From Hyphococcus formosus (GTDB taxonomy: Bacteria > Pseudomonadota > Alphaproteobacteria > Caulobacterales > Parvularculaceae), in assembly GCF_046736345.1 (NCBI RefSeq), contig NZ_CP157210.1:496001-560000 (forward strand): a stretch of 64,000 bases of DNA, in the 5' to 3' direction. Below, one piece after another: positions 53,063-61,440 of the stretch. The stretch's first letter is position 1. The number at the start of each line of letters is the position of its first letter. Position numbers and translations under genes: made by a program. Under the pieces are notes generated by a model. The model ran no database searches and was not told the origin of the DNA. It saw only the letters and a program-made list of their open reading frames with translations.

Positions 53063-54163
53063 TTAGAGGTAGCGGCGATCGACCCGTCCGCCAAGTCCTG
53101 TAAGCAAATCATAAGCGACCCGATTGGTGATCCTCGAAGCTTCGGTAAGGCGTAAATTCGGACCAAAAAACTCTGCAATATCACCGGGTTCTACGGATTT
53201 CTTCAAGCCGGTTATATCAATTGTGATGAAGTCCATGGATATCCGGCCCGCAATCGGCGCGCGTGCGCCGCTCACAAGTGCGATACCGGCTGGCATGTTA
53301 TTGCGTGGATAGCCGTCACCATAACCCAGCGCAGCGGTTGCGATTTTCGCCGGTTTCTTTGCGGTGTAGGTCGCGCCATATCCAACCGCCTCCCCAGCAG
53401 CAATATCCCGAACCTGGACGATCGGAGCCTTGAGCGAGGCAACAGATTTGATTCGCAAATCGTCCTCGTCAAATGGTGAGCCGCCATAAAGCGCGATGCC
53501 GGCGCGGATCATGTCGAAATGATATTCCCGGTCCATCAGCGCGCCCGCGGATGCGCCCAGGCTCAGCCGAGCATCCGGGAAGTGGGTGGCCGCGGCGACA
53601 AAACGCTCACGCTGTGTCCGATTGAGCGGATGGTCCGGCGACGACCCGCAAGCCAAATGGCTCATGACCAGACTAATATTCAGACTGTTGAGTGCCGCAA
53701 TCTCATTCACGGCGCTCTGTTCTGCGCCCATTCGATTGATGCCAGTGTCGACATGCAGCGAGGCTTCTTGCCCGGGCCGGTTACTGGCCCAGTGTTTCGC
53801 CTGTTCGAGACTGTTCAGAACCGGAATGAGGGATGCCTGATCAAACAACGGTAAGGTGTCATCGTTTTGCCCCGCGAGGCAAAAAATCCGGGCGTTCCGA
53901 TCGGCTAAGGTCTCTCTAAGGGCCAAGCCTTCTTCGGGGTAAATTACGAAAAAGGTCTCGCAACCAGCGCGTGCCGACAGCGTATGGGCAATTTTCTCAT
54001 GTCCCAATCCATAGGCATTACATTTGACGACCGCCGCGATTTCACAATCACTCGTCACATCGCGCAAAAGCGCATAGTTCTCACAGAGGTTGGATAGGTC
54101 AATATCGACCCAAGGTCCGTGACGCGGCGTGGATAGCGAAGTTTGGCTCATACAAGCCAGCAT
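53063..54163 (-). CDS. alr: Alanine racemase
   Basis: A 366-residue PLP enzyme making D-alanine for peptidoglycan. The PLP lysine is Lys47 in AAVVKCNAYGLG, the second catalytic residue Tyr is in VGYGATYTA, and GYGDGYPR is the family motif. SMDFITIDITGL follows as usual. The ATG at 54163 is the longest start; the ATG at 54151 (MSQTSLSTP) is equally plausible, and neither has a good ribosome binding site. The order dnaB-alr is common in Alphaproteobacteria. Confidence 0.93.
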   Translation of the reverse strand: MLACMSQTSLSTPRHGPWVDIDLSNLCENYALLRDVTSDCEIAAVVKCNAYGLGHEKIAHTLSARAGCETFFVIYPEEGLALRETLADRNARIFCLAGQNDDTLPLFDQASLIPVLNSLEQAKHWASNRPGQEASLHVDTGINRMGAEQSAVNEIAALNSLNISLVMSHLACGSSPDHPLNRTQRERFVAAATHFPDARLSLGASAGALMDREYHFDMIRAGIALYGGSPFDEDDLRIKSVASLKAPIVQVRDIAAGEAVGYGATYTAKKPAKIATAALGYGDGYPRNNMPAGIALVSGARAPIAGRISMDFITIDITGLKKSVEPGDIAEFFGPNLRLTEASRITNRVAYDLLTGLGGRVDRRYL

Positions 54164-54235
54164 TAGGCGGCTTTTGCGGTCGGGAAAAGAGGTATAAGCG
54201 CGCAGGACGCGTGTAGAGCCTACAAAACCACACGA

Positions 54236-55726
54236 TTAGTGGTCGTGCTCACCCATATAGCGGTCATCCGCCAGATTAGAGAATTTCGTGAATTTCTCTT
54301 CAAAGTGCAGATCAACTTTACCGATTGGGCCGTGACGCTGTTTACCGATAATAACTTCGGCGGTATCGCCGACTTCGCTCATGCGGGCGAGCCATTTTGC
54401 ATGCTCTTCGGTGCCTTCACGGGGTTCGGTCCGCCCGAGATAGTATTTTTCACGGAAAACGAACAAGACAACGTCGGCGTCCTGCTCGATCGAACCCGAT
54501 TCGCGAAGGTCAGCGAGCTGTGGTCGTTTATCTTCGCGGGCTTCAACCTGACGTGACAACTGCGAAAGGGCAATCACCGGAACATCAAGTTCCTTTGCGA
54601 TCGCCTTTAGGCCCATACTGATTTCAGTGATTTCCTGCACCCGGCCATCAGAGGCGCGTTTGCCTGAACCGGACAGAAGCTGCAGATAGTCGACGACAAT
54701 CAGGCCGAGCCCATGCTGCCGTTTTAAGCGGCGCGCGCGCGCGGCCAACTGGCCGATTGAGATACCGCCGGTGTCATCGATATAGAGCTTGAGTTTTTCA
54801 AGCTCTCGAGCCGCATGATAAATCTGGTCGAATTGTTCCTGATCGACTTCACCGCGGCGAATCTTTTCCGAAGCGACTGTCGCAAACTCAGACAAGATAC
54901 GGGTTGCGAGCTGTTCAGCTGACATTTCAAGGGAGAAGAAACCGACGACCGCGCCGTCAACGGCCTTCATGGTGCCGTCAGGTTGTTTTTCTTCGCGATA
55001 GGCTTTGGCCGCATTCACAGCAATATTGGTTGCGAGCGACGTCTTACCCATAGAAGGGCGGCCCGCGAGAATAATCAGATCAGACGGGTGCAAGCCGCCC
55101 ATCATGCGATCAAGGTCGCGCAAGCCGGTCGAAACACCGGCAAGACCCCCGTCGCGTTTAACGGCGGCATTCGCCAATTCAATCGCTTCGGTAATGGCTG
55201 TTCGGAATGATTTAAATCCGCCGCCATATTTGCCGGTTTCCGCGAGTTTATAGAGCGCCTGTTCGGCGTCTTGAAGCTGCGCGGACGGGCTATCATCAAG
55301 CGTTGCGACTTTTGCCCGATCCGCCATCTCTGTGCCGATCGACATCAAGCCACGGCATACAGAAAGGTCAAAAACGATGCGCGCGTAATCCGCCGCGCCC
55401 GTCGTTGATGGAACATTGGCCGCTAGTTGTTCTAGATAACGTTTGCCGCCTGCATCGAGATAGCCTTGCGCATTTGCGAGATAGGTATCGATCGTAACGG
55501 GCGAGGCGAGGCGACCGGAGTTTACAAGGTCACCTGCGGCTTCGAAGATCAGTTGATGGACGGGGTCGAAAAAATGCTCGCCTTTCAAGAAGATAGAAAT
55601 GCGATGATAGATTTCGTTGTCAAAGAGAATGGCACCCAGAATGGCCTGCTCGGCATCAAGGCTTGCGGGGAGTTTATCCTCCGCACCCGAACTAATTTGT
55701 GAAGCTGCCCCTGATCCGTCCGCCAT
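54236..55726 (-). CDS. dnaB: Replicative DNA helicase DnaB
   Basis: A 496-residue hexameric helicase. The N-terminal primase-interacting domain (LDAEQAILGAILFDN, about residues 20-125) leads to a RecA-like motor domain with Walker A AGRPSMGKTSLATN, Walker B GLIVVDYLQLLS, and the later LSQLSRQVEAREDKRPQLADLRESGSIEQDAD. Full family length with no intein. Expected neighbours rplI and alr lie on either side. Confidence 0.97.
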   Translation of the reverse strand: MADGSGAASQISSGAEDKLPASLDAEQAILGAILFDNEIYHRISIFLKGEHFFDPVHQLIFEAAGDLVNSGRLASPVTIDTYLANAQGYLDAGGKRYLEQLAANVPSTTGAADYARIVFDLSVCRGLMSIGTEMADRAKVATLDDSPSAQLQDAEQALYKLAETGKYGGGFKSFRTAITEAIELANAAVKRDGGLAGVSTGLRDLDRMMGGLHPSDLIILAGRPSMGKTSLATNIAVNAAKAYREEKQPDGTMKAVDGAVVGFFSLEMSAEQLATRILSEFATVASEKIRRGEVDQEQFDQIYHAARELEKLKLYIDDTGGISIGQLAARARRLKRQHGLGLIVVDYLQLLSGSGKRASDGRVQEITEISMGLKAIAKELDVPVIALSQLSRQVEAREDKRPQLADLRESGSIEQDADVVLFVFREKYYLGRTEPREGTEEHAKWLARMSEVGDTAEVIIGKQRHGPIGKVDLHFEEKFTKFSNLADDRYMGEHDH

Positions 55727-55740
55727 GGTTATGTTAGATC

Positions 55741-55773
55741 AAAAAAATCGCCGGCTGGAAAGCCAGCCGGCGA
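55741..55773 (-). terminator. Terminator of the rpsF-rpsR-rplI operon
   Basis: On the minus strand TCGCCGGCTGG, loop CTTT, CCAGCCGGCGA, then TTTTTTT: a perfect 11-bp GC-rich stem between rplI and dnaB. Confidence 0.95.
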
Positions 55774-55816
55774 CTAAATTATTCCCCATGACGGGTAAAC
55801 AATAAGAAGCGCTATA

Positions 55817-56422
55817 TTAAGCTTCGGTAGTGTCGGCGGCTTCGCCTTCTTCCGAATCAACAGCGGCTTGTGCCTCTTCGTCAAAGAACTCGGCTTTTGC
55901 TTCTTCGTCCTCTGCGGCTTCACGGTCGGCTTCGCTTGCCAACACGTCTTCACCACGGGCTTGACGTTCTGCTTCGTCTTCTGACCGCGCAATATTGATG
56001 TTGATATTCGCGTCGACTTCGGGGTGAAGCGCAATGCGAACAGGGAAAACACCAAGTGCTTTCAGCGGCTTGTCGAGTCGAACCTGTGAACGCTCGATGC
56101 TGAAGCCACCAGATGATGCGGCATCCGCAATGTCACGGGTTGTCACTGAGCCGTAAAGCGCGCCCATATCCGAAGATTGGCGGATAAGAACGTAGCTTGT
56201 GCCTTCGATTTTCTCAGCAACAGCTTCAGCTTCTTTTTTGCGTTCGAGGTTGCGTGCTTCAAGCTGAGCGCGTTGGGCCTCGAAAGCTTTCTTGTTGTCA
56301 TCATTAGCGCGGAGCGCTTTTTTCTGCGCCAACAGATAGTTGCGCGCGTAACCTGGGCGTACATTTACAATATCGCCCATTTGGCCGAGATTTTCGACCC
56401 GCTCAAGAAGGATAACTTGCAT
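55817..56422 (-). CDS. rplI: Large-subunit ribosomal protein L9
   Basis: A 201-residue protein. QVILLERVENLGQMGDIVNVRPGYARNYLLAQKKA is the universal L9 N-terminus, followed by the long connecting helix and the C-terminal domain (VTTRDIADA...VFPVRIALHPEVDA). About 50 extra residues form a strongly acidic tail (ADREAAEDEEAKAEFFDEEA), making it longer than the about 149 residues of E. coli L9; such tails are known in Alphaproteobacteria. Third gene of the S6 operon, 5 bp after rpsR. Confidence 0.97.
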   Translation of the reverse strand: MQVILLERVENLGQMGDIVNVRPGYARNYLLAQKKALRANDDNKKAFEAQRAQLEARNLERKKEAEAVAEKIEGTSYVLIRQSSDMGALYGSVTTRDIADAASSGGFSIERSQVRLDKPLKALGVFPVRIALHPEVDANININIARSEDEAERQARGEDVLASEADREAAEDEEAKAEFFDEEAQAAVDSEEGEAADTTEA

Positions 56423-56427
56423 GGGCC

Positions 56428-56652
56428 TTACTCCGATACATAGGGAAGCAAAGCGAGGAAACGCGCGCGTTTAATTGCGCGGGCGAGCTCACGTTGCTTC
56501 TTGTGTGAAACGGCTGAGATCCGCGATGGAACAATCTTGCCACGCTCTGAAACGAAGCGCTGCAACATTTTCGGATCCTTGTAGTCAATCTTCGGTGCGT
56601 TATCACCGGAGAAAGGACAGGTTTTGCGGCGTCTGAAAAATGGTTTAGCCAT
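56428..56652 (-). CDS. rpsR: Small-subunit ribosomal protein S18
   Basis: A 74-residue S18: FFRRRKTCPFSGDNAPKIDYKDPKMLQRFVSERGKIVPSRISAVSHKKQRELARAIKRARFLALLP is the family consensus from end to end, with the single CPFS cysteine. It partners S6 on the 30S platform. Located between rpsF (18 bp upstream) and rplI. Confidence 0.98.
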   Translation of the reverse strand: MAKPFFRRRKTCPFSGDNAPKIDYKDPKMLQRFVSERGKIVPSRISAVSHKKQRELARAIKRARFLALLPYVSE

Positions 56653-56670
56653 GATTTATGTCCTCTTCTC

Positions 56671-57057
56671 TTACCGGCGTCCGCCGCGGTCACCACGGTC
56701 TCCGCGATCGCCGCGGTCTCCACGATCATTTCTGTCGCGGCGGCTCAATACGGGTGATGGCTCGGCATCCAATTCGTCAACACGGATCGTCAACGAACGC
56801 ATGACGTCGTCGATAATCTTTTCCTGACGCTCAAGTTCAGCGATTGCCGCTGCCGGCGCTTCGATGTTGAAAAGGCTGTAATGGCCTTTGCGGTTTTTGT
56901 TGATTTTGTACTGGAGGTTACGAAGACCCCAATATTCTGACTTCTCGATTTTGCCGCCATTGTCGGTGACAATCTTGGCGAGCGTTTCGGTCAGACCTTC
57001 GACTTGCGCGGGGGAGATATCCTGACGCGCAATAAAGATGTGCTCATAAAGCGGCAT
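56671..57057 (-). CDS. rpsF: Small-subunit ribosomal protein S6
   Basis: A 128-residue S6: YEHIFIARQDISPAQVEGL, EYWGLRNLQYKINKNRKGHYSLFNIEAP and ERQEKIIDDVMRSLTIRVDE are conserved. The C-terminus is an added arginine-rich tail of D-R-G repeats (NDRGDRGDRGDRGDRGGRR), encoded by a tandem 9-nt repeat. First gene of rpsF-rpsR-rplI, preceded by a structured leader. Confidence 0.97.
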   Translation of the reverse strand: MPLYEHIFIARQDISPAQVEGLTETLAKIVTDNGGKIEKSEYWGLRNLQYKINKNRKGHYSLFNIEAPAAAIAELERQEKIIDDVMRSLTIRVDELDAEPSPVLSRRDRNDRGDRGDRGDRGDRGGRR

Positions 57058-57172
57058 AGAGCCAGCTCCTTGTTTGGCGATGGAGACCCCGGGGTGCTGC
57101 TGGCGTACCCGGCTGGCCTTTGGCTCACATGACTAAGGGACCATCCCTTAAACCCGGACAAAGATGTCCGAG
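57058..57172 (-). promoter_or_regulatory. Structured rpsF mRNA leader, candidate S6:S18 autoregulatory element
   Basis: Read on the minus strand, the 115 nt before rpsF fold into three hairpins: CGGACA/TGTCCG (57155-57170), TAAGGGA/TCCCTTA (57134-57150), and a closing helix GCCAGC/GCTGGC (57061-57066 with 57112-57117). The last encloses CGGGT...ACCCCG and a CCG-containing bulge. The ribosome binding site AAGGAG abuts the 3' arm of the closing helix, four bases before GCTCT-ATG. Known S6:S18-responsive leaders have this arrangement with a conserved CCG. Confidence 0.55.
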
Positions 57173-57895
57173 CGCCTGCGACCATCGCTCGTGAAGACCG
57201 GGGCAATAAATGAGGGTGTGGAGATTTGCAAGCCTGAAACCAATGAATATTGAGGGATTTTGCCGGTTTGGCGCGAAAAAGACATGGCCGGAAAGCTGTT
57301 ATCTTGTGGCATCTAGCGAAAGGCGCACTAGATGCGTATTTTGATATTTCGATTCGAGAGCGTGTGGTTGCGCCACCGGACGCTGAAACTCGAACCAGTA
57401 CCCGGTTCGTGACGGTAGTCGATTGAGCGACCGATTTAGCATTGCGAGTTGCAAGTAAAACCAATCAATATTGCTAATAATCACCACCCTGATGAGTTCA
57501 CCGATGCAAAAATATTGAGCACCAAATGCGCAACGGGACGCGCATGGTACGCGTTTGTTAAAGAACTGTAGCAATTGTTATGCATGGCGTTCCTATATGC
57601 CGTTCAATTCGCAACGGGTTTGGCATTCATATAAAGTAAAAAAGATCCCTGTACGATGTAATGAAGTAAATATTCATCTGCGAAGTCTGGTCAGTATTTT
57701 CGTATAAAAGAATTTATTACCATTCCGGCAATGCACAATTTGTTTAAAAAACAATCGCAAAAGTTTCATCAAAAGTCGGTTCACAGAATAAATCCGTTAA
57801 CGCTAGAAGCGCGCTGCGGGTTGTGGGGGAAGCAGCACGTAATTTTGCTCATTTAGTCGGCCCCGTAGGTGCCGGCGCAAATTCTGGGGATACTC
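57173..57895. other. 723-bp intergenic region between rpsF and TonB receptor 2
   Basis: No convincing gene on either strand. It must contain the rpsF promoter (left part) and the receptor promoter (right part). A TTGTTT-AAA-AAACAA dyad lies at 57740-57754, about 140 bp before the receptor start. A GGTTCGAGT stretch on the minus strand (near 57380-57400) looks like a tRNA T-loop, but no acceptor or anticodon arms could be drawn. Confidence 0.5.
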
Positions 57896-60397
57896 ATGAA
57901 GAAATTATATCTCGTAGCATCTGTTGCTGCGATTGCGGCTAGCATGGCTGTGTCAAATGCGGCATTGGCACAAGATGCGAACGGCGAAGATTCAATTGTC
58001 GTAACTGGATACCGATTGCAAAACCGTTCGTCGATTGCTGCGAAAGCCGACGAAGATCGTATCGCTGACTTCCTCAGCGCGGACGAGCTCGGTCGCCAGC
58101 CAGACCTCAATGTTGCAGATAGCCTTCGCCGTATTCCGGGCGTGGTCACAGTTTTCGACGAAGACGAAGGCCGTTATGTTGGCCTGCGTGGTCTCGATCA
58201 GCGCTACACATTTATTTCAATCGATGGTGGTCAAATCGCATCGACCGATCGTTCGGATCGCGACATCAATATCGAGTCTATTCCGCCAACAGCGGTTAAG
58301 CGTCTTGAAGTCATCAAAGCGGTAACGCCAGATTATGACGGCCACAGCGTTGGCGGCGTTATTAATCTCGTTACGCGTTCAGCATTCGATACTGAAGGTC
58401 TTTACGCTGTTGCAAACGCATCTGTTGGTCTTCACAATAATACGGGCCAGCTTCCAAACAGCTTCTCAAACCCATCATATCGTTTTGACGGTGCGGTCTC
58501 TCATACATTCTTTGATGATACAATCGGCGTCCTTTTCGCCGGTACGTATTTCGACAAGAAGCGCGATCAGGGCCGCCCAATCATCGGTGTCGGTTCAAAC
58601 GAAATCGGTGATTTCGTCAATGAAGCGCAGCCGCTTGATTACGCAAATCAGATCAAGCGCTGGAACGGTCTTGCCAAGTTTGAATACAAACCGAATGACA
58701 ATTTCCATGTCGCGCTTTCCGCGTCGCGTTTCGACTACCAGTATGACGAAGTTCGTACGCAGTTCCGGATCTATGAAGAAGGCCTGACGCAAACCTCTGC
58801 GACTACAGGCAGCTATGATGCTGGTCAGGGCTATCTTCGTTTTGACAAATTCCCGCTCGGTCAGACGATCGACAACCTCCAGGGCACAATCGAGTTCCGC
58901 CCAACGGAACGCGGCCTTCTAGAAGTCGGTGCATATTATTCGCACGGTGTTCAGGGGCACCCATACCCGAACGCGTCATTCCGCACCGGTAGCCTTGCTG
59001 GCTTTGGTTACAGCTATGACTTCGAAGGCGAAAGCATTGATGATGGTCAGCTCGCGACTGTCGTTCTGAATGACCCATCACTGCTCCAGAACGGCCTTGA
59101 TCAGTTCCAATTCCAGAACTACTTCCACGGCAACTTCCGCAATGAAGAAGACGTGACTGAGTTTAAAGCTGATTATAGCTGGAATCTCGAGGGCGACGCG
59201 GAAGGTCTTGGTTTTAAGGTCGGTGCAAAATATCGCAATCTCGAAAAGAACCGTTACGACGAAGCGACTAACTTCACTCTTGCCGATCCAGGTACAGTAT
59301 TGACCGTTGAAGATTTCATCGACGCTGGATCACAGTCTTACACCGTCGAAGATCTTGGCATTAATTACCCACTAATCGATGAAGATCTGTTCACAGACTT
59401 CCTTTTTGCAAACCCGGACCTCTTCAACGCGGTTGATGCTTCGAATGCGAATTCATTCTACGACATTCAGGAAGATGTCATGGCTGGCTACGGTATGCTT
59501 TCATACCGCCACGGACCGCATACTTTTATCGGTGGTGTTCGCTATGAGCGCACTGAGGTAGCAACTGTTGCGACGCTCAATGGTGGTCCTGAGCAAATCG
59601 CGCGTGAGATCGAGTATGATCACTTCCTACCGTCTATGGTCTACACATTCGAAATCACTCCGCAAATGAAGATCCGTGCGGGCTTCGCCGAAGCCCTTGG
59701 TCGTCCGAACCATCCGGACCTAGCGGGTGCGGAAACTTTTGACGAAGTGAACCTCACAATCCGCCGGGCGAACACGGCGCTTAAGCCGCGCGAATCGAAA
59801 AGCTTTGATCTTGGTTTCGAATGGTATATCGACCGCGGTCAATTCTTCTCGGTTGCAGCGTTCCACAAGATTATCAAAAACCAGATTACCTCTGAGACAT
59901 TCGAAGAAGTTATCAATGGTGATACATACACTGTAACGCAGCCAATCAACCTTGATCAGGTAGAAGTTTCTGGTCTCGAAATCTCCTATGCGGACGATGC
60001 TTTCGAATTCCTTCCGGCTCCGTTTGACGGTTTGGGTATCGCTGCCAACCTTACGCTGATGGACGGCATCAATGGTCCTGCACCGGGCGGAAACCTGTTG
60101 TCACAGCCTGACTATCTCTACAATGTGGCTGCACTTTATGCGAAAGGCCCATTCTCGGCGAAAGTCACTTATAACTATGTTGATGATCGTCCAACGAGCG
60201 CAACGCGTGCCGAAGCGTCTTATGAACAGCTCGACGCGCAGGTTCGTTGGCAGTTGAATGACAACTTCCAGTTCCAGGTAGAGGGACGGAACCTTCTCAA
60301 TAATCCACGTACAAATTACTATTCGGACTTGAACCACCTTCGCGAAATCAATGATTTCGGGAACTCTTACTGGTTCACGATTTCCTACAAATACTAA
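57896..60397 (+). CDS. TonB-dependent outer-membrane receptor 2
   Basis: An 833-residue receptor of the Xanthomonas/Caulobacter type (TIGR01782-like). Signal peptide KKLYLVASVAAIAASMAVSNAALAQ, TonB-box-like DSIVVTGYR, plug motifs FLSADELGRQPDLNVADSLRRIPGV, VGLRGLDQRYTFISIDGG and AVTPDYDGHSVGGVINLVTR, then a beta barrel ending GNSYWFTISYKY. GGGGA six bases before the ATG at 57896 sets the start. This receptor class often imports sugars or other complex nutrients. Two phosphoesterases follow, so a phosphorylated substrate is plausible. Confidence 0.92.
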   Translation: MKKLYLVASVAAIAASMAVSNAALAQDANGEDSIVVTGYRLQNRSSIAAKADEDRIADFLSADELGRQPDLNVADSLRRIPGVVTVFDEDEGRYVGLRGLDQRYTFISIDGGQIASTDRSDRDINIESIPPTAVKRLEVIKAVTPDYDGHSVGGVINLVTRSAFDTEGLYAVANASVGLHNNTGQLPNSFSNPSYRFDGAVSHTFFDDTIGVLFAGTYFDKKRDQGRPIIGVGSNEIGDFVNEAQPLDYANQIKRWNGLAKFEYKPNDNFHVALSASRFDYQYDEVRTQFRIYEEGLTQTSATTGSYDAGQGYLRFDKFPLGQTIDNLQGTIEFRPTERGLLEVGAYYSHGVQGHPYPNASFRTGSLAGFGYSYDFEGESIDDGQLATVVLNDPSLLQNGLDQFQFQNYFHGNFRNEEDVTEFKADYSWNLEGDAEGLGFKVGAKYRNLEKNRYDEATNFTLADPGTVLTVEDFIDAGSQSYTVEDLGINYPLIDEDLFTDFLFANPDLFNAVDASNANSFYDIQEDVMAGYGMLSYRHGPHTFIGGVRYERTEVATVATLNGGPEQIAREIEYDHFLPSMVYTFEITPQMKIRAGFAEALGRPNHPDLAGAETFDEVNLTIRRANTALKPRESKSFDLGFEWYIDRGQFFSVAAFHKIIKNQITSETFEEVINGDTYTVTQPINLDQVEVSGLEISYADDAFEFLPAPFDGLGIAANLTLMDGINGPAPGGNLLSQPDYLYNVAALYAKGPFSAKVTYNYVDDRPTSATRAEASYEQLDAQVRWQLNDNFQFQVEGRNLLNNPRTNYYSDLNHLREINDFGNSYWFTISYKY

Positions 60398-60417
60398 TTT
60401 GTAGGCTCTTGATCGCG

Positions 60418-60448
60418 GGAACGGTCGGCACCCTGTGCTGGCCGTTCC
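60418..60448 (+). terminator. Strong hairpin between TonB receptor 2 and the phosphoesterase
   Basis: GGAACGGTCGGCAC, loop CCT, GTGCTGGCCGTTCC: a 14-bp stem with two G-U pairs, 20 bp after the receptor stop and 29 bp before the next ATG. The T run is poor (TTATTCC), so partial termination or an mRNA-stabilising role is as likely as full termination. Confidence 0.7.
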
Positions 60449-60477
60449 TTATTCCATTCGAAAAAGGAATTTCGGTT

Positions 60478-61407
60478 ATGTTTAAAGCACTATTGTCGGG
60501 AATTTGTGCGGGTGCGGTTTTATGTGCGTCTGTTTCCGCGGAACCGCTGCGCTTCGCCGTATTTGGTGACATTCAAGAAGAGACTGCGGAAGGGCATGCG
60601 AAAGATTTGGCACTCGCAGAGCGCATTAACGAAGCCAATCCTGAATTCACTGTTTTTGTAGGCGATATTCAAGGCGGTGGACCGTGCACAGATCAACAGC
60701 GCGAAGAGGCGGTTGAAGTATTCAGCCGGATCAATGGGCCATTGGTGTTCGTGCCGGGCGACAATGCGTGGACAGACTGCAAGCTCAAAGGAAAAGGCGA
60801 CTGGCATCCGTTGGAGCGCCTTGAGAAACTACGTGAAGCCCTGGTCCCCAAGGGTAAAAGCCTTGGCAAAAATCCGATGCCGCTAGTTCAGCAAAAGGGT
60901 GAGTACCGCGAGAATGCGCGGTGGATGCGTAAGGGCATTGTATTTGTGACACTCCATATGCCGGGCGGAAATAATGGTCTGTACCCCGACCGCTACGCTT
61001 TTGAAGAATATGAACGCCGCAACAAGGCTAATCTTGAATGGCTGCAAGCGGCTTATGACGAGGTAAAATCAAAGAACGCGAAGGGCCTAGTGGTTCTGTT
61101 CCACGGAAATCCCGGTTGGGACGATATTTATTGGCGCGCCACCGCCTATCGCGATTTCAAATCTCTATTGGCCAATGAAGGTGAAGAACTGGGCGTGCCT
61201 ATCCTCGCGGTTCACGGCGACTCGCATATTTTCCGTGTCGATAAACCCCTCAAATTCAAAGACGGCCGTACACGTGCAAATCACGTAACGCGACTTGAAG
61301 TCTTTGGCTCACCCGAGCGGGGCTATGTGCTGGTTACCGCTGATGAAAATAATCCAGAGATTTTCTCATTCTCTGCGGTCGAAGTTGAAGGTCATCCGGG
61401 TCAATAG
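60478..61407 (+). CDS. Exported metallophosphoesterase (calcineurin-like)
   Basis: A 309-residue protein with a signal peptide (LLSGICAGAVLCASVSA), so periplasmic or secreted. Metallophosphatase blocks: FAVFGDIQ (D-x-Q in place of D-x-H), VFVGDIQGGG, FVPGDNAWTDC (GDN), VVLFHGNP and VHGDSHIF (GDxH). The first metal motif reads GDIQ rather than GDxH, which occurs in some distant subfamilies. AAGGA nine bases before the ATG sets the start; earlier in-frame residues run through the hairpin. Probably releases phosphate from an organic ester. Confidence 0.82.
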   Translation: MFKALLSGICAGAVLCASVSAEPLRFAVFGDIQEETAEGHAKDLALAERINEANPEFTVFVGDIQGGGPCTDQQREEAVEVFSRINGPLVFVPGDNAWTDCKLKGKGDWHPLERLEKLREALVPKGKSLGKNPMPLVQQKGEYRENARWMRKGIVFVTLHMPGGNNGLYPDRYAFEEYERRNKANLEWLQAAYDEVKSKNAKGLVVLFHGNPGWDDIYWRATAYRDFKSLLANEGEELGVPILAVHGDSHIFRVDKPLKFKDGRTRANHVTRLEVFGSPERGYVLVTADENNPEIFSFSAVEVEGHPGQ

Positions 61408-61440
61408 GGTCCGGATACCCAAATTATACAGGCATAAAAA

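Noticed and set aside
56991..57574. Open frames and a GGTTCGAGT stretch upstream of rpsF, considered as small genes or a tRNA
   Set aside because: No acceptor, D or anticodon arms could be paired, and the peptides overlap the S6 leader without a sensible start.
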